Shown here: positions 43,351 to 54,565 of the stretch, one piece after another | Layout: every line of letters begins with the position of its first letter | Numbering within the stretch: position 1 is the stretch's first letter | Source: Perkinsus olseni | Taxonomy: Eukaryota > Perkinsozoa > Perkinsida | Direction of reading: 5' to 3' | Assembly (NCBI GenBank): GCA_013115125.1 | Contig: JABANN010000151.1 | Location: 1-61,103 of the forward strand | Length of the DNA stretch: 61,103 bases | Made by a program: the position numbers and the translations under genes | The notes under the pieces: generated by a model | What the model was told of the DNA's origin: nothing | The model's input: the letters and a program-made list of their open reading frames with translations, nothing else | Database searches by the model: none

Positions 43351-44793
43351 CTATCGTGTCGACTCGCTCCTACCAATGTCTTCACTCTTGCTGCTGGCGA
43401 TAGCCTCCTCGCCACCAACAAGCTCCGCAGCAGCACCACACTCGACAGGAGAAGACTTCCCGATGCCTCTGCAAGCAATGAAGGTGGTAGGCATGCCAGC
43501 GAGGAAGAGACACCAGCAGATCCAGAACTGAGTGGTGTATGCAACACGGAGCTCTGGGAGGTCCATCGTCCAGGAAATGGCAGCACCAATAGACTGGATA
43601 CCCTTATAGAGACCGGTGTATCTAGCCGCCAGTGAGGCGTTCTCACCCGCAAGGGCTCCCATTATCCAGTAGGAGAAAGTCTGAACGGTCGAGTCGCCGA
43701 AACCATAAAGCAAGTAGACGATGCAAGGATACCAGTATTGGCTATCGGTGAAATCAAGCTTCTCATCGTCACCAACAACATTAGTGTAACGATCGTAGCC
43801 GCCCATGTAACCGTACTGTAGGTAGCAGCCTAGACCGTAAATGATGTTGAAGCTGATGAGAACGAACCAGAAACCTTGCATGCCTCTGGTCTTGAGACTG
43901 AACTTTACGTTATCAAGGATAATGCCAGTGCACCATGCACCGAACATCTGGGCTAACCAATACAACGCTGAGTTCAACCCGCGTGTACGAATAGTGAAAA
44001 GGACGCCGTTGACGCAGTTGAAAACATACGTGTAGAAATAGTTGGAACCAAAGAAAAGAATAAGTAACAGAACCATGTTCTTGTCCAGTATGACGGAGGC
44101 AGCATCGATGAACTCCTGCTTAACACCCTTTGCAGGCGTCATCACTGCGTGGGAGCCGTCTTCTAGGACAACCTTAGAGGGATCACGAAGAAGGAACAGA
44201 GCCATGACGGCACCAACAGCCATAATGGCAATGAATACAAAGTAGGAGGCAGCACTAGCAGTGCCAGTCTCGGTATCGAAGTTCAAAGCGAACTGTAGAA
44301 TGCCACCGATGAAGCCACCGAGGTTGAAAATAACCCAGAAGGTCGTGATGTAGTGACCCTTCTTGTTCTCAGGTGCATACGCCATCATAATGGCACCCTG
44401 GGCAGTCCAAAGCCAGCCAGCACCGAAACCCAGCAACGCACCAGCGAGGACGAAGAGCCAACCAGTACCGACAACATGGCCCGAGATGTAGGCAGCAGCT
44501 GCGTAGAACGCGTAGAAAATGCCACCGGCAGCCATCAGGATTCGGGGCCCCAACAGGTTGAAGAAGAAGCCGCCGAAGTAGCCGAAGACGGCGAAACAAA
44601 CGTAAAGGGCGATGTTGGCGGAGTCGTTGGCGGAGGGATTGGCGTTGCCTGCTCCTCCCAAGCCTTGCATGGCGTTGAAGAAACCCGGGCAGCAGAAGGC
44701 AATCACCCCTGTGATGACAACCTGCGAGTAACCCCTATTGAGCCAGGGGACACTCTTAGGATTAGAATAGGAAGTGGTAGTAGAAGTGGTCAT
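43351..44793 (-). CDS. UNC93-like major facilitator protein 2
   Basis: Intronless, 480 residues, the inverted paralogue of the gene at 18601. Shared blocks include VITGVIAFCCPGFFNAMQGL, GAGNANPSANDSANIALY, APENKKGHYITTFWVIFNLG, GVLFTIRTRGLNSALYWLAQ and SYWIMGALAGENASLAARYT. By eye about three quarters of positions are the same. The N-terminus differs (MTTSTTTSYSNPKSVPWLNR) and the C-terminus ends in a Ser/Glu-rich tail (EEAIASSKSEDIGRSES) instead of the poly-Ser tail. Two membrane transporters with differing cytosolic ends suggest divergence in regulation or location rather than in the transport core. Confidence 0.93.
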   Translation of the reverse strand: MTTSTTTSYSNPKSVPWLNRGYSQVVITGVIAFCCPGFFNAMQGLGGAGNANPSANDSANIALYVCFAVFGYFGGFFFNLLGPRILMAAGGIFYAFYAAAAYISGHVVGTGWLFVLAGALLGFGAGWLWTAQGAIMMAYAPENKKGHYITTFWVIFNLGGFIGGILQFALNFDTETGTASAASYFVFIAIMAVGAVMALFLLRDPSKVVLEDGSHAVMTPAKGVKQEFIDAASVILDKNMVLLLILFFGSNYFYTYVFNCVNGVLFTIRTRGLNSALYWLAQMFGAWCTGIILDNVKFSLKTRGMQGFWFVLISFNIIYGLGCYLQYGYMGGYDRYTNVVGDDEKLDFTDSQYWYPCIVYLLYGFGDSTVQTFSYWIMGALAGENASLAARYTGLYKGIQSIGAAISWTMDLPELRVAYTTQFWICWCLFLAGMPTTFIACRGIGKSSPVECGAAAELVGGEEAIASSKSEDIGRSESTR

Positions 44794-45385
44794 GGTGCAG
44801 AGAGCAAAAAGACCGATATCCTACGAGGATAGTTTAAGTAATCTACACTGGAGAAAAATGACGATAGAAGTGTTGGCCCAGGCGAGAACTATTGGCGAAA
44901 ATCCCTAGCATCATGATTAGGGTTTGGTGATCACGCTGGACGAGGTCATTTCGTTCGACGACAATTGCAATGCTCCGATAGAGCGCTGATGATGTACCTC
45001 CGGTTCATTGAGTTGGTTCGAAAACTTTCCTGAGTTTACTCCCGGTGTTTAACATGCTTCCCCCAAGTTCCAGGAGTGCTCCCAGGATTAGACGTGCGGG
45101 AGACGAGCGTAAAAGAGCCATCGAGGCTCGGGAGAGGTCTATTGAATCCAGCCAGAACCGATTCTAAAATTTAGTTCTACATGAAAATGCGATTCTGAAT
45201 TGAGTTTAGATTTCAAAACAACTTCGGGCAACATCGCCGAAGTTTTCACACCTTTTAGCCTTGCTAGCCTCACAGGAGTGAATACACAGGATTGAAGCTG
45301 TCGCCGAAATCTTGCCAAATCTTGAAGTCTTGCCGAGTTCCTCAACGATGTGAACCCGTACTAAAGGCAAGATGCCCTGTCGAAG
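44794..45385. other. Divergent spacer
   Basis: Probable shared upstream region of the minus-strand UNC93-like gene and the plus-strand gene that follows. No convincing ORF or repeat. Confidence 0.5.
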
Positions 45386-46880
45386 ATGCACTGTCGAGAC
45401 TCATGGACGGCCACTTGCTATGCGCTGCACCAGGACGAGTTCATAAGGAAGTTCGAGGGCCCCCTATACGACCACAGAAGGATTGCCGCTAGTCGGAAGC
45501 CTTGGAAGTAAAAAAAAACTCACCTCGCCTGCCGCGGCGTCGAGACACGGGCGACATTCAGTGATTGCATACTGCGCTGCTATGATATCAATGGCCTTTT
45601 TGTTGACCTCAAGATACCCATGCGTATCTTAGCTCGCTCCTTGTCCCTCACAGGAGCTACATTCAGTTACTATCCTATCGGAGTTCCCAACGCCGTTTAC
45701 AACAGCAGTGAAGACATCTGCCGAGCCACCGGCATGAATGCTGAGACACTCCAGGTGGGGTAATCGCTGGCCGCATCCTCGAACCACCGCTCCTGAGCGT
45801 ATCCATAGGCCGAAGCTTGCATAAGACAGTGATAGGTTAGTTCTGTGGATCCCTTACTGGCACCGTTACTCTATGAGGGAATTACTGGTCGATTTCGGAC
45901 GTTGTCCGTGTCAGCAAACAAGAGATCAGCTCATGTCTTCAAGTGAGCTTAAGAGGGCCAAGAAGGCGCAAGTGGAGTATGTTGGGGAGCCTCCGTCCAG
46001 AGTGGGTCCCTCTCCCATCGTGTGCTGTGCCGTCTCCATACCGAATCGTCCCTTTGTGACGATTCTTCGGCGAAGAATCTTCGCTCACAATTATTGCGGC
46101 CGTCGTTGTCAGGCTCGTCTCCATAGGAAGCTGGGCAACAGTCTTGAACTGGCTAGAGTGGCGTTGAGGAAGACTTCAGAGTTTGTTGATAGAGGGATGG
46201 ACGTCGAGGCTAGAGACGCCGGCGAGCGAATAAGGTAGGCCTCTACTGTAACTGTCCGTGGTAGTGTTCCCTCTCAGAAAGTACTTCGACAGCCTCGTAG
46301 CACGCAGGAATGCCTGTGACCTCTTCCTGATGGGACAGGCTGCTCCTCAAGCCCGAATGTCGCCGCCGGAGCTGCATCCAGCTTTGCGGAATCGGTAACA
46401 TGTCCCTCACCTCATTGGTGCCCACACGCCCCTCAGCACCTTCAACACCGTAGAAGTGCGTCGTAAGGGCAGTGATGATGAGGACACTGCGTCAAGTCTA
46501 GTGTTCGCCACAGTCCACCAGGGCGACATCAGTCGAGGAGGGAAGGACCCTCTGCCAGGTGGGTGGTACCTAGCTCTACCCCCGGATGACGCTGTTGTGG
46601 TATCAGAGGTCTCCTCTGTTCCGAAGCTCCCTCCGTTGCGGTCTAGTGAGTATCGATCGAAGTATCAGCGGCCGGACAGGATGGCTGCTGCCGTACAGAG
46701 CGTTCGAGATCATGTGAGGAATGCTGCGGTGAGTGAGGATCATCCGTGTCACAATGGCAGATGATATCGGAGGCGCTGAAGGCCAGGGCAGATCACACCG
46801 AGAAGGCGAGTCGGTGGCCCTTTAAGGGAGAGGCGGGCCCGTCACGGTCAGTCGAGTCGCCTTTGGAGGCATTTACTTGA
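45386..46880 (+). CDS. Hypothetical multi-exon protein
   Basis: The proposed start is MHCRDSWTATCYALHQDEFI. A phase-2 intron (gtaaaa...cattcag) joins NDCILRCYDINGLFVDLKIP, followed by TFSYYPIGVPNAVYNSSEDI. Later exons read ELKRAKKAQVEYVGEPPSRV, KYFDSLVARRNACDLFLMGQ, GWYLALPPDDAVVVSEVSSV and YRSKYQRPDRMAAAVQSVRD, then MISEALKARADHTEKASRWP, stopping at 46880. Several joins are clean GT-AG in phase. The middle is basic, and the end is helical and charged. I do not recognise the family. The frame of the exon at 45873-46230 is the least certain part. Confidence 0.55.
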
Positions 46881-47038
46881 GACCTTGGTCAGTCATGACA
46901 CTACTTATCATTCTGGTGTTGATGATCATCATGACGGCACTGCGTTGGAGGGGTTGATGGGGATGTCAGGCGCTGTTGCCGTATCTTGCGCTCACGTTCA
47001 GTTCCATCCAGTTTGACTACCTCCCTCGTCGGTGTACC

Positions 47039-49376
47039 ATGCTTCCCTTCAATCGTATAGCGGTCGCCAGTCTCGCTACTATGCGCCACTCCGGTCTGCT
47101 TGCCGCAGCGCTCCCCCGCCTCATCATTCGGCCCGGCCACCGTGGACGCTTCTTCTCGACGGCTGTAGGCGCTTCTCTGGCGGCCAGGCACAAGGTCAGG
47201 ATGCCTGTCAGACTCGCTGACAACGAGACAGGTAAGATCGCTTCCCTTGTTCAAAGTAACTCCTGATCAATCAGGTGGACTGGCCGAAGCCCACCAGCAA
47301 GCCTTAAAGGCAAAAGCGGAGCTCTCTGTCGAATGGCATAAATTTTGGTGGGACGCTACCGTCAAGGAGGTGAGCCGGACTGCGGGAAGCGCGGCGCTTG
47401 CCGCTCGTGCGTCTTGCCTTGCTTCACCGAAGTGTGTTGCAGCGCTCGCGGGTGAGGTATACGCGTGTCGGTCTACGTGAACTTGATGTATTTTTCGTCC
47501 TTGACCCGTGCCATGCCTTATCGGAACCTATTTTACTGGTATCGATCCTTCCCCCCGCCAGAGTGCATAAGCGTCCTTTGTCCGAAGCGTCACGGCTAGA
47601 TGATACTCACGCACTCGCCTGTTGCTCTCTGATGTTCTCTATATACTGTCATTCTCAGGTCGACACTGAGGCCAAGAAGGTGTTGGTCGGCTTCGACGCC
47701 TGGGACTCTCGATGGGATGAGTGGATCCCTATCGACAGCAATAGGCTCAGAGAAAGACTCACTGCTGACGACCCCCTCCACACCACCGGAACGATATCCC
47801 CTGCCCAGGTACGCCCTACCTCGATAGCGCGCATGCACATGCACTTCCCTCTCAGAAGCCGTCTCCGATCGAAAGGAGGCCAGTCGTTACGGCAGAGCGG
47901 TCGTCGCTTGCTGAAGCTGCTGTCACAGCGAAGGCCGTTGAGCTACCTGAAGGATGGGAGGAGTTGCGGGCTGAAGATGGTACTCCTTACTATCACAATA
48001 CGGCGACTGGGCATACCCAATGGGAGAAGCCCAGCTCTGGTGCTGCCACGGGTCAGGCTGCTCTCGAGGAGGGATGGCAGGAGTTCAAGACGGACGATGG
48101 TACGAGCTACTACTATAATGAGGCTACTGGTGTAACACAGTGGGAAAGGCCGGGGACCGCTGCGCCAGCTGTGGCGTCGAAGGCATTGCCTGATGGATGG
48201 GAGGAGTTCCACACCGAGGACGGAACGCCTTATTACTACCATCAGGCCACCAGTAAGACTGTATGGGAGAGTCCGGAGCAGGGCACAGCGGCAGGAGGTG
48301 TTGGTGCGGGGCTACCAGCGGAATGGGAGGAGTTCAAGGCGGATGATGGCACGCCTTATTACCACAATAGGGTCACGGGTGTTACGCAGTGGGAAGTTCC
48401 TGTGAAGCAGGATTCGGCTACTACTGCGGGTTCTGCTGCTACCGAATCGGCTAAGTTGCTGGACGAGAGCAGGACCTCGCTGCCTGAGGGATGGCAAGAA
48501 TTCAAGACTGACGACGGGACTGCCTACTACTACAATGAGGCTTCTGGGCTCACACAGTGGGAGCGGCCTGATGGGGCTGTGGTTACAAGGGAGGCTGCGG
48601 GTACGGAAGCGCTACCAGCCGGGTGGGAAGAGTTCAAGGCTGACGATGGTACTCCGTATTACTACAATTCAAATAGTGGTGTGACACAGTGGGAGCTCCC
48701 GACGAAGGCAAGTGCCGTGGAAGGCGCTCAAGAGGTCGAGGAATCCAAGGTTGATGATGGCGTTGGGCAGAAGAGCGAAGCTGATGTGGGAAGCAAGGTG
48801 GTGGAGGTGACGAAGGAGGCCCTGCCGGCAGATTGGGAGGAGTTCAAGGCTGATGATGGCACTCCTTATTATTATAATACCAAAACCGGGCAGACGCAGT
48901 GGGAGTATCCTCAGGGTGCGCACGGTGAAGGTTCTGTGACGCAAAGCAGTGGACCGACCGCAAAAGCAGGACAGCAGCAGTTGCCTGAGGGATGGGAGGA
49001 GCTTGCTGCCGAAGATGGGACGCCTTACTACCACCAAGTCACTACCGGCCACACTCAATGGGAGCTCCCGCCCGGGCAGTCTGTTCAAGCGGCGGTTGGC
49101 CTACCTGAGGGTTGGGAGGAGTTCAAGGCTGATGATGGTACTCCCTACTACTACAACTCTACCACTGGTGTGACACAATGGGAGACACCGACGGCCAGTC
49201 AAGGAGCAGTTCCTCGCAGAAGCGAGGCGGAGGGGCCGACCGCGGCCGAGGTGGCGGTCGCCGCCCTTGAAGGCCTGCCCCAAGGATGGGATTGTGTTCT
49301 CACGCCGGAAGGCAGAGAGCTGTTCTTCCAAGCTGGGGAGCCTGGCCGGCCCAGCACTTGGTCTCGCCCAGTGTAG
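47039..49376 (+). CDS. Multi-WW-domain protein with Tudor-knot-like segment
   Basis: Exons 47039-47231, 47275-47369, 47659-47808 and 47856-49376 join exactly in phase for 652 residues. The N-terminus resembles a mitochondrial presequence (MRHSGLLAAALPRLIIRP, then GRFFSTAVGASLAARHK). Exons 2 and 3 form WHKFWWDATVKEVDTEAKKV plus LVGFDAWDSRWDEWIPIDSN, typical of a Tudor-knot/chromo-barrel fold as in chromatin proteins. The last exon encodes nine canonical WW domains, for example LPEGWEEFKADDGTPYYYN followed by TTGVTQWETP. A tenth, degenerate copy (LPQGWDCVLTPEGRELFF) ends the protein. WW domains bind Pro-rich ligands. The mix of organelle-like leader and nuclear-type domain is odd; a shorter start inside exon 1 would remove the leader. 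Confidence 0.88.
47940..49180 (+). repeat. Nine tandem WW-coding repeats
   Basis: Units of about 30 codons (GW-EEF-DDGTPYYYN-TG-TQWE-P) alternate with linkers of 8-60 codons. Tyr-Tyr-Tyr and the two Trp positions are kept in all nine. Linkers differ in length and sequence, so the array is old rather than a recent expansion. Confidence 0.9.
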
Positions 49377-49909
49377 GAGAACTTGTGACGCGATTTTTTG
49401 TTTCTGAATTTGTGTAATTTGAGGTTTCAGTACTTTCCTGACGAGTTGTCGTTCTTAGTTGGTCGAGAGTACCGCAGGGAGGTGCGATGGCCCGAGAGCA
49501 GTGCTAGGAGAGTAATTATCGCCTTCGTTCTCAGCTGTTCTTTATGATGTCATTATCAGTGCCTTCTCTTGGAGGAGCTCAAGGAGGGTGTCGGGAGCCC
49601 TCCTCTCGTCGAAGCGTAGTGGATTTGTTTAGGGAAGCCATGACCACAGATGGGACAACAGCAACGACACGCGAGACGGCGGTACCTCGGTTCATGAAGA
49701 CAGGTCGGTGGGAGGGGATATTTTTAAAGCACTTTGAGTTGGCATTATTACTGAGTCGCTGAGGTAGGAGTACCAACAGCGTGGCAACAACAGCTCGACT
49801 TCCGCTTTGAATGCGCCTCAGGAGTGTTCTGTCGGCCGTAATATAACAACTGTTAGGCCGCGTGTCAATCGAGACCACCAGTCAAGCCACCGATATAGAA
49901 TTTTTTAAA
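49377..49909. other. Spacer, no supported gene
   Basis: This is the 3' region of the WW gene and the upstream region of CDC14. The 99-codon minus-strand and 72-codon plus-strand frames lack domains. Confidence 0.5.
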
Positions 49910-52318
49910 TGACCGGTAGTCTAGGCACCATGCTCGTGAGGCAATGCCTCCCCGCCAGCCGACGCATCAGTAGCGCGCAGAAGAGAGGGTTTGGCGTACC
50001 CATCGCCACCGCCCTTGGAAGAGGTTGTCAGTACGACTGGTCGTGTGTGCTCAGGACCCCAACCGGAGGTTCAAGTCGTTCCGGAGCATCTTATACCATT
50101 CATCACGAAGTGTACTGTTGTAACTCTGATGCCGGGTCGATACCTCTGGGCTTCAGTCAGCAAGAGCGCTTATAAGGTCACCATCTTGCACTAGCTTCGA
50201 CCTATGGCGTATCTTACGGTTTCACAGGCTCTTTACAGTGGCCAGACCTACATCCAGTCGGACTCTAATGGCTGGGACTACCTCTGTACTGATTGTGAAT
50301 ATGAGTACCAAATTCTGGGGAAGGAGTTCGGCCCGTACGACCTTGCCCTCACCCATAAGTAGGCGAGGGTCGAAATGTTTCAACCCACCGCCGCTCTTTC
50401 GCGCAGAAGAAACCTGAGAGAAACTCCTCTTCTCACGAGGGCGTCTTAGTACTCGATTATCCTCTGGAGATCGTTAAGAAAAAATCGAAGGATTCCTTGA
50501 TTGGATTGCCAGTGATAGTGGCGCCTCGTTGCTCATCAGTCAGGGTTCCCTCTCCACACTCCGTCTTAGCATGCTTCCCGTTCTCGTCAAGTAGATGCGT
50601 CCTGGTAAGGTACATTGCTGATGTTTGCGCACTCCTCGACACTGGTCGCCGAGTTGTTCACTTCTGCGCTTCTAAGAACAGCTTTCGGGCAGCATCAGCA
50701 TGTCTGGCAGCCCTCTGTATGACGTACCGGGGAGATGTAACCGGTGAGTACTTCCAGGGTGGTGGCTGTCTGAGCTTCTCTGTCAGGCACTCAGGCAGCA
50801 CAGTTGTTCGATAACATCAAGCTGGAGCCCTTCCGAGATGCTAATCTCGGAGTGTCCACCTTCGACCTTACCCTGCAGCACGTCTGCGAGGGTTTCGAGT
50901 TTGCCGTTCGCGAGGGGTGGTTTGATCTGGAGACTTTCGGCCGGAAAGCCTGGGAGCACTACCAGCAGCTCTCGAATGGCGATATGAACTGGATCGTTCC
51001 TGCTAGGATCCTAGCCTTCGCCGGTCAGTTGAAACCGCGCGCCGCGAAATTGCTAGCTCGAGGATCTCAGGCCCCAGCGACACCCTCGTCGATGAGCAGG
51101 GGCAGGAAGTCTGTCATCCTGACCTCTACGTCAAGACGTTCTCAGCGCCTGACTTTGCCGTGTCCACTGTGGTGAGGCTCAACGAGCGAAGATACTCCCC
51201 GGACTTCTTCACCAAGCACGGGATAAGACACTATGATCTCAATTTTGAGGTAGAAATGTAGCACAGGGTGGCTAGAGGGCAATGGCTTCTGGAGTTGGTG
51301 ATAATAACGCTATTAAGCGGTACCATATTCTTAGCTCGTGCCGGATGGCCGGTAAAGTGGTCTAAGGTGGCCTCTCTCAGGACGGTTCCTGTCCATCCGA
51401 CGAAGTAGTGAAGCGTTTCTTCGCGATCGTCGACTCGTCCGAGGGAGCGGTGGCAGTGCACTGCAAGGCTGGTCTTGGCCGCACCGGAACTCTAATAGGT
51501 ACAATCTGGTGGGGGTTTCTGCTGCTGCAGCTGCTGCTGCTGCTGCTGTTGATGTTGTACATCATCACCGTAGGTCTGTGGATGATGCGGGAGTACGGCC
51601 TCACAGCGCCCCAGTTCATAGGCTGGTGCAGGTTGTGCCGGCCTGGGTCGATATTAGGGCCACAACAGGTACTAACAGTGGGGAGGGGTTGAATAAGCGA
51701 ACTCCAGGCTTCAAGAGCTAGGGGTATCCGAAACGTGGTCGCAACCCAAAATATCTTTGGACCCTTTCTACTTCACACTAAAGGCAGCCTGTGGGTAGCC
51801 ATTGTCTCGCCCTGGGCGCGCAGTGCTACAGTCGTTCACGCCTCTAGAGGATAGTAGCTAGGCTGCCGAACACGTCTCAGAATCCGGGCTCTGCTGTGGT
51901 TGCAGATGCATGAACAAGCTAAGAATTGCACTCGCTACGTTTTCCGCTAGATCCGCGGAATGCTAGATGGCTTGTGGAGGGTCTGATCATGTTTCAGGCA
52001 TATCTGTTGGAAATGCAGGCTTACTGTCATAGTGGTAGGGATGGCCCTCGAGACTCCCATTGGGCCAAGCTCGGCAGCGAATCCCCCATTGGACGGTAAG
52101 CCGAAGTATACTATGGCGAGTGCTTGGAGGACCTCCTCGGTCTTAGGAACGGCGATCTGGGCCAGGCCAGTCGGCTGCTGCGGAGCAAGCGTTTGAGTAG
52201 TGGAGAGCTCCACTTGCCTACTCCGGCTGTCCAGTCCAAGGCAGCGACTAACGAGCCGAAACGGAAGAGAAAGTCGGCCCGTGCCGCTAGAAGAGCGTCC
52301 CCTTTGGTGACTGTGTAA
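49910..52318 (+). CDS. CDC14: CDC14-type dual-specificity phosphatase
   Basis: CDC14 phosphatases reverse CDK phosphorylation in mitotic exit and, in several protists, act at basal bodies or flagella. Exons follow family order: [14 protein letters not shown], then [20 protein letters not shown] and [34 protein letters not shown] and [20 protein letters not shown] follow, with [20 protein letters not shown] and [16 protein letters not shown]. The second domain has [39 protein letters not shown], the signature [15 protein letters not shown] (catalytic Cys and Arg) and [16 protein letters not shown] basic tail ([20 protein letters not shown]), a likely nuclear signal, ends at 52318. The first exon and start codon are unresolved: no in-frame ATG precedes the first recognisable segment without a further splice. 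Confidence 0.93.
51519..51548 (+). repeat. CTG microsatellite inside CDC14 intron
   Basis: About ten CTG triplets with one interruption (cag), in the intron directly after the catalytic [10 protein letters not shown] exon. They could be read through as Leu/Ala runs if the intron were retained. Confidence 0.85.
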
Positions 52319-52683
52319 AATGTCCCCTGTCGTGAACAGCCTCTCCTTATCATTAATGTAGCGAATTTTTATTAACGGAGTTTCAAGCTCACTACGGCAG
52401 GTGGCTGCCCTCACCATTATTGTCTGCTGATGCTGCTGCTCTCCGCTTTTTTGTGAACAGGAGAAGCCCATTGTCTACCCGCCACACGTTGCTGTCGACT
52501 AGCGTACAATTTCTCCCGTTTGATCGCCGAGGTGGGGTCTCATCGGCCGATAAATCCTCACGTTTCTGTGGCCACTCAGAGACCTTGTCACTTTTCATTA
52601 CAGTATGACCTCGGATTTCAGTCACGCTCGAGGGTCGGGTTGCCTTGGGTGAGGGGTTGCGCAAAACTGAGTTTTTGACGACT

Positions 52684-53051
52684 ATGATTGCCCGACGGCT
52701 CGTCGTCATGGGGCGGCCAGCAGCGAGCCGAGCCTTCGCCGTGGGAGTGTCGCCACAAAAGTGAGGAATCGTCATACTCCCTCCGCACTGCCATACTTTC
52801 GCCTCGCCAGGAAGACCCCGCTGGTGCCCGACTACAAGAATGAGTCTTGGTATGACGAAGTGCCGGACACCCTGCTGCCCACAGGACAGCTCGACAAACG
52901 TAACGTCGGCGATGCAGCAGTACGTGGGTTCGTGCCCAGGGTGCGGTGGTACGTACTCAACTTTCAGCAACCACCGCTCTCTCGAGAAGAGATCTATCAG
53001 CCCAACTCGCCCCATCGGGAGATCAGACTGCGCCATCGTCTAGACATGTGA
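52684..53051 (+). CDS. Small mitochondrial-type protein, unknown family
   Basis: Two exons (52684-52760 and 52811-53051) join in phase 2 to about 105 residues. The N-terminus is a typical presequence (MIARRLVVMGRPAASRAFAV). The mature part reads KTPLVPDYKNESWYDEVPDT, FVPRVRWYVLNFQQPPLSRE and SPHREIRLRHRLDM. Compact, Trp/Tyr/Arg-rich proteins of this size are common as lineage-specific respiratory-complex subunits in alveolates, but that is inference. A 214-codon open frame on the opposite strand overlaps it and is rejected. Confidence 0.65.
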
Positions 53052-53084
53052 GCCCTCCAAAGCAGCAGCGGTGATCTGCTCATC

Positions 53085-53618
53085 ATGTTCAGAAGCAAGA
53101 TCGATTGGTTCGGAAAGGGAAGTGATGACCGCCGCCTCGAAAAGGTTGAAAGGCACTACAACTTCCACAACTACAAGTTTTTCACGTACACAGAAAAGTT
53201 CGGCGTCGTGGTACGTATCTTCATCTGCCTAACGATCGCAGTGGCCGTCTTCACTTTAGTTCATCTGCTTGGTGGTTGTACCGGTCATTGGTGCCATGAC
53301 GTTCATGCCGAATTTCCGGCAGGAGTTCCTCAGCATCTTCACCACTACCCCTCCCGCGTTCCAAAAGGGCCACGCCTCAATCGATTTATCCGAGGTATCG
53401 CGTCGCTATTTTACGCTCGACAGTCGAATGACAGGTTAAATTCTGGGACCATCGCCCGGAGAGCTTCACGCTCAAAGAGATGTGGGGGCAGCAGGAGCAT
53501 GAAGAGTGACTATTCTGTTTCTGTCTGGTTGATCTCTTTTGTTTCCCCAGTACTCGTGAACGCGACTTGGACGGGAAAATACAGCGGAGCCTGTGCATTA
53601 GCACATGGTTGTTCATGA
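53085..53618 (+). CDS. Small single-pass membrane protein
   Basis: It begins 34 nt after the preceding stop. Exon 1 (MFRSKIDWFGKGSDDRRLEK, then YNFHNYKFFTYTEKFGVV) ends at a gtacgt donor. The best acceptor (cactttag) gives FICLVVVPVIGAMTFM, completing one transmembrane helix, then FRQEFLSIFTTTPPAFQKGH and SIDLSEVSRRYFTLDSRMT. A last short exon ends at 53618 or slightly beyond, depending on phase. The product is about 120 residues. The family was not recognised; a mitochondrial or ER membrane subunit is plausible. Confidence 0.5.
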   Translation: MFRSKIDWFGKGSDDRRLEKVERHYNFHNYKFFTYTEKFGVVVRIFICLTIAVAVFTLVHLLGGCTGHWCHDVHAEFPAGVPQHLHHYPSRVPKGPRLNRFIRGIASLFYARQSNDRLNSGTIARRASRSKRCGGSRSMKSDYSVSVWLISFVSPVLVNATWTGKYSGACALAHGCS

Positions 53619-53912
53619 CACTATTAGTGACGAAATAACGAGCATGATGATTAACATCGGTGAAGACGATGCAATGTGCGCATCATTCGGTGTTTCTGTT
53701 CTCTCCGGCACAAAATGGAAGACCATCCCACTGCACATGACGTGACCTGAGAGAGAACAGATGATGACCATTTGACGTTCTGTACGACTGACCCTTCGCG
53801 GTAACGGCTATTCTGTTGAGCAGTGAATCCCCGGGCTTCGCCGCCAGGGAGTCCATCACCGTCGGGTTCTCACCGGAGAATGCCGAGTCAGCATCAGATT
53901 GATTAGCATGGC

Positions 53913-54565
53913 TCACTGCTGGGGGCATTTCACCTGGTCCGAGGTTCAGAGCTTCCCTGCACGAATGGCCCGAGAACTCAGAGTTCCTAGCAATACAGGA
54001 CGATCAGAAAGAAGCTCACAGCGCCACCGCCGACTCACTTTGCCTCGGGGTTTATGACACAGAAATCCTTCACCTCTCCGACCATCATAGCGCCATCGGT
54101 TCCTGTCATTGCCGCGTTCGGGCAATAAACAGATCCTTCGATCATCTCGCAGTAGCCACAGGCGTAGAGGGCACATTCGGCCCAGTTGCACTGTTCTGTG
54201 TCCGCCTGCGAGCCTGGCTTCACACGTTTTGATATGTACTCTCGGAAGGCGGCGATGGTCGTGCTCTGGAGGCCAGCGCTCCAGATTCGCCCAGGCTCTC
54301 CTGTGTCGATGAAATTATTGAAGGGCTCCCGCGATATCGTTTCCGAATGCTGCGAAAAATGCTGAAGTCGTTCGAGAGGCAGCCTTAACCTGCTCACCAT
54401 CTTGGTCCATCCATTCAGCGATTTTGAGGAGGCACTTGACGTCGCGGTTGTATTATCAGCCACTGGAGTCGCGCCGCTCGCAGTGCTGAGAAAAATTTCA
54501 TTCCTCGGGCGGATCTCAAGCGGCAGCTTCCACATCACGGCGATTCGAGAGAAGAGAGAGGCCAT
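53913..54565 (-). CDS. Hypothetical Cys-containing protein
   Basis: A first exon of 176 codons (MASLFSRIAVMWKLPLEIRP, a possible organelle leader) reads through TSSASSKSLNGWTKMVSRLR, TTIAAFREYISKRVKPGSQA and a Cys-rich stretch (TEQCNWAECALYACGYCEMI). A GT-AG intron in phase 0 then adds VKCPQQ and a stop at 53913. No family was recognised. A plus-strand frame over its 5' part is treated as a shadow. Confidence 0.5.

Noticed and set aside
52392-53036. 214-codon minus-strand open frame
   Set aside because: It lies opposite the two-exon gene with a presequence and a clean splice junction. Its translation has no domain and is Arg/Ser/Thr-rich, as expected of a shadow frame.
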